A stretch of DNA of 64,000 bases, taken from assembly GCA_958510875.1 (NCBI GenBank), contig OY294067.1, positions 280,631,242 to 280,695,241 of the forward strand, given 5' to 3'. Made by a program: the position numbers and the translations under genes. Below are positions 12,091 through 23,900 of this stretch, piece after piece. The DNA is from Endomychus coccineus (lineage: Eukaryota; Arthropoda; Insecta; Coleoptera; Endomychidae). Each line of letters begins with the position of its first letter. Position 1 is the first letter of the stretch. The notes under the pieces were generated by a model. It was not told the origin of the DNA. It did not search any database and saw only the letters and a program-made list of their open reading frames with translations.

Positions 12091-12192
12091 CTGTTGCCAG
12101 TGGTCGTCGAGTGACGGCTGAGCTGAGAAATAGCCGGTGTCGTGGATATCCTGAAGCTCCCTGAAGATATGTCCGGTTGGTAATATATCCAT
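12091..12192 (-). CDS. luna: KLF6/7-type (luna) transcription factor, first coding exon
   Basis: The minus-strand ATG at 12192-12190 opens a 34-codon frame, [20 protein letters not shown] then [14 protein letters not shown], and ends at 12091 before a GTAAAT donor in phase 0. This matches the conserved N-terminus of KLF6/KLF7 (M-D-V-L-P, I-F-x-E-L-Q, H-x-T-G-Y-F-S-A, P-S-L, W-Q-Q), and vertebrate KLF6/7 are also spliced right after WQQ. The family are nuclear DNA-binding regulators with three C-terminal C2H2 fingers; the segment here is the start of the activation domain. The fingers lie outside the window to the left, beyond a long intron loaded with transposons. The exon is too short to stand out as an open frame; identification rests on motif and splice phase. 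Confidence 0.88.
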
Positions 12193-12800
12193 TATGAGGT
12201 TCACAGGTCACAGTTATTCACAAATACACAAATTAGATCACACATTCATATAAGTACGCCACAATAGAAGATCATATAGCACGTTGCCGGCATTCCTAAC
12301 CTGAAGTAACACTTGTACACAATAACTAACACTGTACATGTAGGACAACGAATCGGTATGGATAATATTGTGCCGCCAAATAGTTATGAGGCTGAAATAC
12401 ACAAGTTCAATACACTTAGAGGGGAATAAAACCTAATACGCAATGCGTCGCTGCTACAGGAAAACCGTATCGGAAAGTCTCAGAAAAACATTTCTAGATA
12501 ACTGGATCTGTGTTCAATTGTTCCCACATAGAATCGGACACCGTATTGTGTTTGTGTCAACTCCGGTATTTAAATGTTTTAAATGATATACGAGCATAAA
12601 TTAACGGAGCGTTCTCTGACACACTCTACAGTGCTTCACGGCACGACTGAGTGCTCGCCTGATTCCGTGGATTTCGACGGTGCAGTGTCGTCGTTTCTGA
12701 AGCTTCCACTATGGCGCCACTTCCATGATGACTTCGATCGTATGCGCTAACTATGTGCGTTCTGCGTCTTTAAAGTAGACCAGACATTTGTTTATTTTTC
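12193..12800 (-). promoter_or_regulatory. Probable 5' UTR and promoter side of luna
   Basis: The sequence upstream (minus strand) of the luna start codon is more GC-balanced than its surroundings, especially 12600-12770. A TCAGTC initiator-like hexamer occurs on the minus strand at 12650-12645. No TATA box lies at the usual distance from it. This is a positional inference; no start site can be proven from the sequence. Confidence 0.35.
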
Positions 12801-14360
12801 CTGCTATTTGATCGTACTATTTCGCGCTTTTAAGCTTATTATACAGAACCGTAGGTTCAAGATTGTATATCACTGGGGTAAAGATGAATGTAAATTAGAG
12901 AAACCAGAAAAACGATTGTATAATGAGACGACTTATTCTCGCGAACTAACCAGATATGTTTCTGTCTGTTTGTCCGTTAGTTTTGTAGATATTGATATTG
13001 ATACTAAGATTAACTAACTTCTCCATAATCAGGAATGAAACTATCCATTGTGTTGGTTAATGTCCGATTATATTTACCTTCCTTTACACCTCTATCATCA
13101 CTTAATCTTTGAAATTTTCAAATAGGTAGGTGCTTTATTATTAACTCCTGAAAAAATTCAAGAAGAAAAACATTCCAAGCATTTAGTATCATAGGATAGC
13201 GATTCAGATCATAATAATTGTTATTATGAGAATTGAAAATACCTCCATTGTTTCATTAAATAAGAACTTAAGAGGAAAATACTTTTGTTGGAATAGATTC
13301 ACCATCGTAACAGTTCTTGTGAAAATAACTTAATCAAATTAAATCTCTCCACACAATGTATAACGCCTTAAAATATTCGAAATTCAAGAATTTCAAAATA
13401 GTAAGTAAATTCCAAAAGGATTTTAACTGATATAACAATTTTATATTCAACTTTTCTTATTAATCCTAGGACAAGTATAGGGTTACCAGATGCAAAAAAG
13501 AAACATTAAAAATTGAAGACGAGCCTTTATTTTAAAGTATATTAAAAAGAAAAAAATATTGTTTTGTTAGATATGAGATAAGTTATCCTGGGTGATTATT
13601 TCTTATCCATAGTGTTATAATATATAGACAGTGTGAACTCTTTATAGTTTATCTTTACACTTGATATCTAGTTCCAAGTCTTGCAACTTATCATAATTAT
13701 TATTATTTTCAGAAGAACTCCAATATAAAAAAGATTGTTATCATTTATACTAAGAACATCTTTTAGGAATGTTATTCGTCTATGATATAGTTATAGACTA
13801 CGGCACTTACTAAATTCAGAACAAAAATAACAGAATTGTTTACCATTTCCCATTTGACGTGAAAGGGTGCGAGATTTATACGTTGTTAGTTCAATATTAC
13901 TGCGGGATTAAAGTTTTCAACGTTTTGCTGGAGCAGGTGAAATAATAGCATCTAGATTAATTTATTGTACAAATTGAGCTTTATTCGAGTTCTCTTCTTT
14001 TATATGTGTTTCGTTAATTAAATTCACGACTAGATCAATACAAGATGAATGTTTTTGCTCGACTTGAGTCAAAATAAAATATATAGTTTTCGGAATTTTG
14101 TAGTCTACGGAAAACTAGCGGATATTTAACTTGAAAGAGGGAATGGACCAAATCACTCTTCACATATTTACTTAGTGTTTTCACTAATTATTTTATTAAT
14201 TATATCACACAATAAAAAAACATTGCAAAATGACGGAAATGTATAAGCCTATAAAATCAATTTAATGATCTAATAGTGATCTCCAGCCGAGGGTAATCTT
14301 TTATATATACTATTAATTAGAAATAATACATATTTAGAAAGACAAATTTTCATTTCTAAT
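12801..14360. other. AT-rich intergenic stretch
   Basis: No gene is seen. Near 13590-13650 a piece resembling the tail of repeat family 2 occurs (GGTGATTATTTCTTATCCAT, then TAGTGTTATA). Confidence 0.4.
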
Positions 14361-14364
14361 TTAG

Positions 14365-14472
14365 TTTACTCTGATGAAAGCTACTTGGTGACCGAAACGT
14401 CCTCAGTACTTTAACAGTTTTTTTAATAGATGAAAGTGATTGTTTCTATTTTATAGTGTTATACTGTATCCC
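14365..14472 (+). repeat. Repeat family 2 copy with hammerhead-like core
   Basis: Plus strand: TTTACT then CTGATGA (14371-14377), a partly paired hairpin AAGCTACTTGGTGACC, GAAAC (14394-14398), GTC and CTCAGTAC. The tail ends in TAGTGTTATACTGTATCC. Both core boxes are intact, but the bases flanking the expected cleavage site do not pair with the bases before CTGATGA, so stem I is not convincing. Confidence 0.5.
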
Positions 14473-15140
14473 CAGTGTGAACTCTTTTGAAGTTTTTTAC
14501 ATCTAATATTGCCACAAAGGCCGAAGGTGCAAATATGGACATTTCTCAAATGCAGATACGACTATGGCTTAGCATTCTTTCTGAAGAACCCACTATAGAT
14601 AACGTAAAAGATATGACTTACGTAAATTACCCCAATATGATATTCAATGCTTTGATTTGAAATCAAAATCTCAAAAAAAATCTTTGCACTAATATGGGAG
14701 AAACCATTTATTTCTATGTATGAATTAACAAATCCTGTAAGCTAGCTAGGGAAAATCTTGATAAATCCCTTTTGTTGAAGGCCAAGAGCTCACGATTATA
14801 AAAAATATGTAATTTTTAATTTTTTAATCAACACTCAAGAAATTTTTATTTATACCCTGAAACTAACCAGTTTGTGACATGACTCAAGCGGTTTTATCCT
14901 TCAAAGTGAACAAATATGTTGTTGCTAGCTAACTAGCTCCAAAACCGAAGGTGGCTAATTCTAGTTCGCGAATACTCAAATATTAATATTATTGATGCAT
15001 CTACAAACCCCGATTCTGTTCAACAATTCTTGTACACTGTTTATACCCCCTCCTTCGACGAATGATGTGGATGTACTGGAAAGGTTTCTAATCGAATTAA
15101 CCTAAAACACTTAGTCCTATATATCTGTTCCTCCTTGAAT
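14473..15140. other. Spacer, nothing recognised
   Basis: No gene. Around 14745 and 14925-14945 there are GCTAGCTA-type words but no clear paired structure. Confidence 0.35.
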
Positions 15141-15462
15141 TACAACTTTTCTGACAATTAATGTAATCACGTACATGACAGACAGATCCATAGTATAATA
15201 AATCAGTATCACAGTTCAGACTGTTTATGGCAGACAACACAAAACTCCCTCAGCAAGTCAGTTAATATTTACATTACAGACAGCTGATACTTTGACGGTC
15301 ACGTAATGGTCGTGACAGACCATTTCATAACATAGATATTCCTGTTAATTCAATTAAGCTTTCACATGTCATGAGTATAATTTTACGTCTTTCCACACTT
15401 TCGGATGTTTCTACTCAGTAGCAATATTTTTATAAGTATTGAAACTTGCACCCCCCCCCCCC
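15141..15462 (+). repeat. Dispersed repeat shared with 49.57-49.86 kb
   Basis: About 300 bp matches 49565-49862 in order: TAATCACG, ACATGACAGA, CACAGTTCAGACTGT, CAGACAACACA, TGACxGTCACxTAATG, CAGACCATTTCAT, TTCACATG and TATTGAAACTTG. At 49 kb the block lies inside a Helitron-like element, so this is probably a truncated copy of the same family. It ends in a run of about a dozen C at 15451-15462. Confidence 0.6.
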
Positions 15463-15496
15463 TCTTTCACAAGGATCCGTGGGTACATATTTAAAA

Positions 15497-15612
15497 GTTT
15501 ACTCTAACGATGGCTACTTGGTGTTGAAATGTTCTCAGTAGCTTAACAGTATTTTTAGTGGATAAGGGTGATTGGTGATTGTTTCTTATTTATAGTGTTA
15601 TACTGTATTCAA
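15497..15612 (+). repeat. Repeat family 2 copy, decayed
   Basis: Reads TTTACTCTAACGATGGCTAC, TTGGTGTTGAAATG, TTCTCAGTAG and the family tail TAGTGTTATACTGTATTC. The CUGAUGA box has changed to CTAACGA, so a ribozyme is not expected. Confidence 0.5.
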
Positions 15613-16480
15613 AGTTTTATATGTATAGGGTATTATGTTCCCGATATCTCTTATCATCTCCTCAACATGTCATATTCCTCTCAGTTCGCGAATATTTCAA
15701 TTAAATCATTCATCATTCACTAGTGAAAATTAGTAAATTTGTTGGTGATATCAAAAGCTTTAATTTCTTGAATAGAATTATGCCACATGTTGTTGTCCCT
15801 GACAACATGTCAACATAATATCATTAGTGATGTCTCTACTCGACAAAGCTTCTGAAATTCGCACATCCCGCCAGTTAAAACTGTAAAATGACATCATATT
15901 AATTAATTAGGGTTTCATCGCCATCTCTTCAAAACTAAACTAGATATTTCTGTGAAGCCAACTAAATTGTCTAGTTGCCGTTATTCGCGTATACATATGT
16001 ATATTCTATCAGTTTTCAACATTTTCGGTACCTTCATTACGAAAATTTAATAATATAATATAATATTGTAATTAAAGTAGAACTGGTCAAAAGGAATAGC
16101 TAACAACACTGTACACAAAATATGAACTACAGGAGACATTTTCAGTTTAAAAAAACAGGTTGATTCGTTATTCAAAGACTTTGACTAAGGAATAGAATAA
16201 TCAACTAAATGGCGTTAGGTCAACAACATAAAAAATCTATAGTAGGTCTGTATAAAGAAGTTATTTGTTAGGCAATTTTTTCATAGCGTTTGCTTGTTCT
16301 TCATCGTTAAATGTATAAGCAAAAAAGTAATTTAATTTCTAAGCAAAAAAGGAAATTGAAACGCAATCAATTAATCAAATAGAGCCAAATAGTTCAATGA
16401 AATTCAAGATTCACTTACCACATCCTTCAGTAATTGATAAATGCATAACATGTTTTTTGAATTTTCAATACAACCTGATA
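15613..16480. other. AT-rich stretch, no gene recognised
   Basis: Only the short repeat shared with 5.22 kb (near 16345-16375) was noted. Confidence 0.35.
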
Positions 16481-17144
16481 GTAGGTACTGGGCCACTTGG
16501 GACACCCCCTCCATTCTTTAGACTTCTCCTCTTTCCCACCTAGGCTAACCATACCAAGAGGCTCCATCCTTTCTCACCTAAATTCGATGATGCTATAGTT
16601 TTCGGCCTATGCTAACCTCAGTCCGAGGCTCCCCCCTCTTGATGTACTTGTTGTTATTGGCTAATCCCTACTCAGCTCATCCCCCTGTGAGTTTTTTACC
16701 TAGTTCTCATTGGCTAACCTACTAACGAGGTTTAATATGTTCCCTCTACTTTGCTCTACATCTTATCGTATTCGTCTCTCATTAGCTGATCCCTCCACTT
16801 ATGCTAAGTCTCTGTATTTGCTATGGTACTCCATCTATGAACCTATATGAGAAGTTTTGGTTCAAATCTTAGATGTAATTGTAGACTTTGTTGTTAGGGC
16901 ATCTATAATTCTATGGAGGAATCACCTGTAACTATAGCTCTATGAGGGAATTTCCTGTATATATTATGGTACGCTACTGTGTGCGCTATCCGTGTTGCAC
17001 CAATTTCGCTCGAAACATTTGGCCACTGAGAATGTTTAGTAAGGAGTTGGGTTCGGAAGAAAAGATAGGTATTGAGAGGCAAATTACTGACCCAGCTTCA
17101 GCATTCTCCTGACCAAGAATGCGAAAGGTGCACTGCACGGCTCA

Positions 17145-17240
17145 TCAGTTCTGACTATTGTTATCCGATATCTACCTCTAAGCAATACGCTATTAGTACT
17201 TGGATGGGACACCCATGCAGGGAAAACCCCCGTTGAAAGT
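17145..17240 (+). repeat. 5S rRNA-like fragment (pseudogene or SINE head)
   Basis: TTAGTACTTGGATGGG at 17193-17208 is identical to the internal control region (box C side) of animal 5S rRNA. It is preceded by TCCGAT, then CTAAGCAA, in the order of the 5S sequence TCCGATCACC..TTAAGCAG, and followed by a degraded GCAGGGAAAACCCC. The 5' third of 5S is not recognisable and folding would be poor. It may be a decayed 5S gene or the head of a 5S-derived SINE. The region around it (16480-17300) is less AT-rich than its surroundings. Confidence 0.5.
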
Positions 17241-17299
17241 ACGAACAATTGCAACGAATTATCATATCGTAGGCACACCGGGGTAGGGGATTACCCCTC

Positions 17300-18960
17300 A
17301 TAGAAGAATTTGGCCTACATTTAATAAATATATTAAAAATACGTTTTGGCTGAATGTCAATATAGAAGGCAAAACCAACAAACTAAAATAAAAGTTTGTG
17401 GAACTGAATATCGCTTGAGAAAAGTCATGGCAAGTTAGTCTTGGTCGCGATTCCAACCTGGATTACTCACATACTCGATAGACGGATGCGGAAAACACGC
17501 TAGGTTACAAGGTTGGTATATTATCCTATATATAAAACACCTTCGTTCTACATATACTTCAACAACCCTTCCTCCCTGCATTTTTATAATAATATGTTTG
17601 TCAATAAAGGCTTAATGATCAAAATGGTGTATATATCTCTCGTTCCTGATATCATCAGAAGAAAGCGGAGGTGTTTAAAGAGTATAAATCTTCGTTTATG
17701 CTCATATTTAAAAGTTGAAAGTTATAAGTGTAATAATTTATAAGGCTTACGCGGCGCTGTTCCGATATCAGTTGGAATAAGACAAATTAGAAGCCATCAG
17801 TCTGGCTTAGTGTTTTAACGTCGCGATTTCCGTCCGGTAGTAGGAACCGTCAATGATGTGCAATTTTTCTCTTTAATATACCCAATTTATCTATTTGAAA
17901 TATGTTTATTATTTAGGATTCTAAGGATCAACATCTTTACCACAAGAACATCAAGAGACAAGAGCATTCAACAACATTCTGAAAAATTAAACTGGTATTG
18001 GAAATTGAAGCTGGTATAATATGTTCAATTCGTTGCTCTTTATGTAACCTTAGTTATTCTTCCATTGATAAAAATGTATAATCAATGTTTCTTCTAACTA
18101 GGTTGAGTCCGATTAGCAAACACAAATTATCGACAATTGATAGTTTTCATAGCTGGCCCTTTTTTCTATGGTATAGTATTATGACTGACTTCTTAATATT
18201 AGGATTTGTGGAACCGCCTTTCTCGACAAAATACAATCTTGAGTTTTGGTTGCATTAAACTTTACTAGATGATAAGATCCCCACTTCAAAATTCTTGCCA
18301 GATCTATATATTTGCCTTGGATGATATAGGTGCCCAAGAGGAAAACACAGTATGAAATAGTGTACCATCATTTACAAATCTGTGAACGGAATAGAGGTTT
18401 ATTCCAACAGATCGTTGAGATGGTGCAGAAGGTGGTGCCGAGACAGATCCGAGAAAACTCGCCAACTATCACATGAAGTGATCTATCTGAGAGAAAACTC
18501 GATAGTGAACGACCATGTTGGGGCGCAACACCAAATGACGTAAATTGCCCAAGAAGAATTTGGTATGAAGTCAGAGAAGCAGCCAGAGATTCTCCATGTT
18601 TTCCAATGGGTGTCTACTATATATATGTTACGTAGGCAAGCAGCCCCTGCTTGCGCCGATCCCTGGTGACGAAAGAGAGTCGGTGGTTCAATATTTTGAA
18701 GCTCTCTAGATTGTTCTTGATTACTTTAGAGATCACAGGTACTAGTGCAATGGGTTGTCTTTCCTTTTTTGGGAATCGGTTGTACTCTAGCTGTCTTGTA
18801 CTTTTGTATTGGTAGTATCGAGAGTCACTATCCAGGAAAAGCCGAGATAATGAAATCTCTACCCAAGAATAAACAAAAAATAAGATAAAAAATCAAAAAA
18901 CAATAATAATATTGATGAAAAATCTTGGCTTCCGGATGGATTTCGCGTTACAATAGCACG
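17300..18960. other. Spacer with scraps of Jockey-like sequence
   Basis: Mostly unrecognised. At 18760-18800 the minus strand reads a scrap of the Jockey block K-T-A-R-V-Q-P-I-P-K-K-G, a second decayed copy of the sequence at 19.02 kb. Confidence 0.4.
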
Positions 18961-18966
18961 ACTTGA

Positions 18967-19009
18967 TGCCGACGTTTCGCCAACCATTATAGATGGCATC
19001 TTCAGGGCA
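18967..19009 (-). ncRNA. Hammerhead-like motif, family 3
   Basis: Minus strand: TGCC (19009-19006), CTGAAGA (19005-18999), T, a hairpin closed by GCCA and TGGC, GAAAC, GTC, then GGCA (18970-18967). TGCC pairs with GGCA as a 4 bp stem I abutting the expected GUC cleavage site. Both core boxes (CUGANGA, GAAA) are intact. Helix III is only AC/GU with no loop, so it could form only as the palindrome ACGU between two copies. The layout, including the extra U before stem II, is the same as in the Penelope repeats. Confidence 0.6.
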
Positions 19010-19115
19010 AGCTTTCCTTTTTTTGGAATTGGTTGCACTCTAGCTGTCTTCCAGCTGGAAGGAAACACACCAAGTTTGTATGAAAGGTTAAACAATCTGT
19101 AAAATCTGTAAAAAA
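19010..19115 (-). mobile_element. Jockey-like RT fragment
   Basis: The minus strand encodes FNLSYKLGVFPSSWKTARVQ then PIPKKGK, nearly the same as the plus-strand block at 5.9 kb (KLGVFPPGWKTARVQPIPKK). Only the start of the RT domain is present. Confidence 0.7.
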
Positions 19116-19857
19116 AAACTGGTATTAATTTTGGGCACATTGCTTTTTAGACACCATTTTATTGAAAATACAAAACATTCAGTTCTCATCAAGACACACC
19201 TTTGATAAACAGAACTGAACTGAAGTATATTCAATTTTTGAATACATAAATATATTGGTTCAATAATTCAATTAGCTAATAGGATGAGAACGTTCAGTTT
19301 TGATAGTCGAATCGATGACTTTCAAACCCTAATTTTATCGGATGAGAATTAAATAGTTCAAAAACAAACGATTCAGTCTAACGGCGAATTCTGTTTTGGT
19401 GGATGAAGTTTTATGTTCTGTGAAAGTATCCACTGAGGCGGAAGTAAAAAATGGCTCTTCTTTATGCAAACGGCATTACATATACGTATTCCAGCGAAGA
19501 AGGCACGAACGAAAATTGCAGTAATTGTAAATCTTTTAAATAAACAGCATTAGCACATAAATAAGTAGGTAAAAAACGTTTGACACTTCACTTGAGTTAT
19601 GCAAAAAATAAACACATATTTCTTTTATACATTGCTCAATCTACCGAATAAACAGAGTGACGAAGGCATTTCAAACAAACATGGGAATGCAGTTTCTTTT
19701 AAAGGATTTGTAAAGTGAAATACATAAGTGTTGATATAACTACGAAAGAAATGTTGATGGATGATTATTTATCAGTATACTAAATGAATAAAGGGAAACT
19801 ATTCCATCCCCCGGCTATCACTATCTACACAAAGTGTTACGTACATTTAGATATATT
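19116..19857. other. Spacer, nothing recognised
   Basis: AT-rich, without domains or paired repeats that I could see. Confidence 0.35.
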
Positions 19858-20230
19858 AATAGTGTAGTATAAAGCGGGGTGTCAGGAAAGATAGAGATAG
19901 AGATAAAGAACAGAATCTATCTTGCCGTAACTCAACTGTCACTGGGTGAAGACGAAAAGAAAGGACGGTTAGTACTGAATATTATTACATAGCGTAAGGG
20001 GTGTAGGGAAGAAAAGTAGAGAGCGTAGGGTTAGTGGTTCTGAAGTTCCCAGAAGCAAAACACTTTAATGTATGGCGGGTGGTAGACGGCCAAGTCGCCC
20101 AAGTCAACTACCACTGGGCGGTGAGAAAGGACGGTTAGTACTGAATATTTTAGCGTAGTGTAAAGGAGTATCAGGGATAAAAGTATATAGAGTAAATCGG
20201 CAGGACTAGGGAATAACCCTAGTTAATGGC
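19858..20230 (+). repeat. Short tandem repeat, about 2.5 units of roughly 160 bp
   Basis: AAAGGACGGTTAGTACTGAA occurs at about 19960 and 20127. It is preceded each time by an AACTGTCACTGGG or AACTACCACTGGG segment and followed by AGCGTA, GGGGTGT or GGAGTAT, and GGGAxxAAAAGTA. A further partial unit begins near 19865 (AGTGTAGTATAAAGCGGGGT, then GTCAGGAAAGATAG). Such tandem blocks are typical of a retrotransposon 5' UTR, and the following 600 bp may be its decayed ORF1. Confidence 0.55.
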
Positions 20231-20981
20231 GGTCCTTATCAGGAAAAGGAAGATGGATCACTTGAAATAAATTGAGCTGGATGAAATTACCATGTTTCTA
20301 AAATTGGAGGTCAAATATCAGAGCATAAAAAATTCCTTTGAAATAATATTAGAAGACGGCGACACGTGTTCTAATACTGTGCAGAAGGATGTCAGGTAGA
20401 TCATGGGTTAGTTTATCCAAGATAGCGCTCTGGATGTACTCCATATGGTGATAGAGGTCTATACCCACCCAAGAAACGATAGCTTGGAGTAATAGAACTA
20501 AGCAAGGACTGCGAAAAAACTATGCTCAACAAAAACGAAGAAGAATCTCAGGGAGGCATGACATTTCGGTGAACGATAACAACTTTTTGAAGATGGAGCA
20601 TCCAGTACTCTTGACACCAAGGCACGACATTGGTAAGTTCTTCATGTTTACACGAAACCTCATAACCACTATATAATCAAAGTAGAGACAAGGAAAAGGT
20701 AAACCTATCAGGAAAGGAGCAATCTGTTAGTATACTGATATATCCAGATCAGCATAAGGTAAGGAGGCCGGAGTATTTGGGCCCAGAACCAAAAATAAAA
20801 TACACCAGTATCTTTCAAGCAAAAGTCCATGCAATTGAGAGATGTGCACAACTCAATCTGGACAAAGTATAGTTTCAAATATGTCTATGAAAAACTGTCA
20901 CGCCACATTTCATCAAAATTACAAGTGTCATAACCTTTTCATCGCAATTCATGCAAAAATAAAATACGTAACCAATTATAA
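20231..20981 (+). other. Upstream region of the Hsc70-like gene
   Basis: Holds probable transposon-derived sequence (20240-20640, no recognisable domain) and the unknown 5' UTR and promoter of the chaperone gene. I looked for adjacent inverted GAA/TTC heat-shock-element triplets close to the start codon and saw no convincing trimer, which fits a constitutive cognate gene better than a heat-induced one. Confidence 0.35.
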
Positions 20982-23900
20982 ATGGCTGGTTCGTCAAAAT
21001 CTAAATCGAAAGTTGAAACTATCACACCACCAGTAGGAATTGATTTAGGCACAACCTTTTCTTGTGTAGGAGTTTACCGCAATGGTGCGGTTGATATCAT
21101 TCAAAATGACCAAGGTAATCGTACTACACCAAGTTATGTGGCCTTCACTGACGTTGAAAGGCTAGTTGGGGATGCTGCTAAACAGCAAGTTGCCACAAAC
21201 CCAGCAAACACTATTTATGGTAAGTCATGTTGTAGCCACATTCTAAGGCCTATTACGTCCTATAAGATGCATGATTTTCCAGAAATTGTTACACAAGATC
21301 ATTTTCCAGGACTAGTATTCAATCCAACTATCCTATCGCGTCTTGCCTATTCTAATAATTTGTCTTGTGTAAGTCATAGTGACGTAGTTTTCAAGCAATA
21401 ATCAATCAAATTGTACCCGAGTTTACAACCCTAATATTATCTTGGATCGGGAAGACATCTCTCCAAATATCCCAAATATACTCCTCATTCGGCCCAGCCA
21501 GACGGACCCCAATTCGCTCGTGAATTAGTGCAGGAATGTCTGTTATAAACTCGTTATGACATTCAGATTCAAGAACCCTTTAACGGTTTGAAGAAACAGC
21601 TACACAATACCTTGCTCCAAAACGAATCGAACATTCAGACTGCAGTGTTCCCAAAACTTCTAAAACTCATGAACAACACGATGCCAACTCATTCTAATAA
21701 AATAAAAGGAAGTTTACTAAAATGGTTTCCCAATGGGAACTGGTACCTACAAAATATGTTAATATCATTGATTTGCATCAGTTATTCTTGCTTTTTCTCT
21801 ACATAGGTAATCAGATAAAATATTATAATTTCAGACGCGAAAAGATTGATTGGACGTAAATTCGATGATCCAATGCTACAGCAGGATATAAAACACTGGC
21901 CTTTCGAAATTATAAACGACAATGGCAAGCCGAAAATAAAGGTAACTTATAAGCGAGAGACGAAAACCTTCTATCCCGAAGAAATATCTTCAATGGTTCT
22001 GGGAAAAATGAAAGAAACCGCGTCACAATTCCTTGGAGGCAACGTGTCAAGAGCTGTGGTTACTGTTCCCGCTTACTTCAACGATTCTCAACGACAAGCT
22101 ACAAAAGATTCCGGAACCATAGCTGGTCTGGAGGTGCTACGAATTATTAATGAACCCACCGCTGCTGCTATTGCTTATGGGCTGGACAAGAAAGTTAGTA
22201 TCATCTTCAATAGCTACTAATTAAATATTTCCATTAAATACATGTAACATAATACATTGATAAGTGAATATTAAGTAGGAATGTGATTTTAACAACTTAT
22301 AGGTACACCACCCGAATGAAGGTACTTGTGACTTTAATTTTCAGTACTTTACTTATTCAATCCGTTCTTAGACATATAAGGAGTATTCAACAACACAGAC
22401 GGCTAGTGAATGTACAAGCAGAAGAGGAGATCAATGAAGCCGATGCGGATGTATAAGGACCAGCCAGTCTTGAGAGCATGACAATCGTATGAAATCTAGG
22501 AGAGACCACCATCATGGCGAAAGCAGACGGAAGCTGAATACAAGATGGCATTCTGTCACTACTGCTGTGTACAATATTAATGGATAATTGTGCAAAGTTT
22601 AACTGAAGACGACATTTACTGCCTGGGATATGCCGACGACCTAGCGATAGTCGTCAGAAGCCACTGCAACAATCTCAGAAAGAACATATACAATTGGTGC
22701 AAAATATAACAGCTTACAGTTAATGGCCAGTAAACACACAAATTATCGCATTCGTGACAAAAAAGAGGTCTGCAATGGCTGGAACCACCGGTATTTGAGG
22801 GCACAGAAATTCCATTGGCCAAAGAAGTCTCATACACCAAAAAAGCATCCATAGCTCTAGGGAAATGTAGGAAGATACGTGCCAAGGACTGGGGACTCAA
22901 CCCTAAGATGACTTTATGGCTATATTCAACGGTAATCAGGCCAATGATATCATATGGGTCAGAGGTTTGTTGACCAAAGATCGATATTCACAAATTCAAA
23001 GGCAAGCGTGCCACTGAAGCCATGAAAACCCACGGCTGATATGCGAGTCATTCTGAACCTACCATCATTGTAGCGAATTAATTGATGCTACTTTATTAAA
23101 TATTATATTAACCACTGCCACCAAATGATAGAGTAACTAAGGGCTAATCCAACCACAGGGATGTCCAGAGACGTCATGGTAAGTAAATAGGTATAACTTT
23201 AACAGAAAATTCAAATTTAAAGTACTCATCAGGGCGGAATCAATCTGGTACACCGAGGGCTCGAGGACCAAATAACGAGTCGGAGTCGGAATATACTGGC
23301 AAAAACGAAGTGCCTTTCAAAAGACACCACAGTATTTCAACGAAAACATCAGCAATACATTCTCCGACAGTCAGGCAACATTGAAAGCACTGGTGTGGAA
23401 CAGTGTCTGTGCCCTGAATGAACTAGCTGATTACAAGAAAGTCACCCTGGCATGGGTCCCAGGACACAGAGGGTGGACCAAGAAAACTTTTACAATACTT
23501 CCCTTATATGACGTGCAGTGAGGGAAGATCTGTAAAGATTGCGGTGAAATTAGAGACCCGTGGGGTCACCATTCGAACTTAGCTTACCTTATTCAATACA
23601 TTATCTTACCAGCCTATTAAAAGTCTCATTCTTTGTTTAATAACTAAAATGTTTCAGGGCGATAAAGAAAAACACGTGCTTATTTTCGATTTTGGAGGAG
23701 GAACGTTCGACGTGTCAATTTTGCTGCAAGCTGGAGGGATATTCGAAGTGAAATCTACCGCCGGTGATACCCATCTCGGAGGTGAAGATATCGATAATCG
23801 CCTGGTGGAATATTTTACAGAAGAATTCAAGAAGAAATACAAAGTGGACATAATGAACAACAAGCGAGCAATACGACGTTTGCAAACGGCATGTGAAAGA

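Noticed and set aside
15451..15462. Poly-C run as a functional signal
   Set aside because: Simple homopolymer at the edge of a repeat; likely replication slippage or an assembly feature.
20231..20981. Heat-shock elements upstream of the Hsc70-like gene
   Set aside because: Isolated GAA and TTC words occur, but no adjacent inverted triplet with the right 5 bp spacing was convincing.
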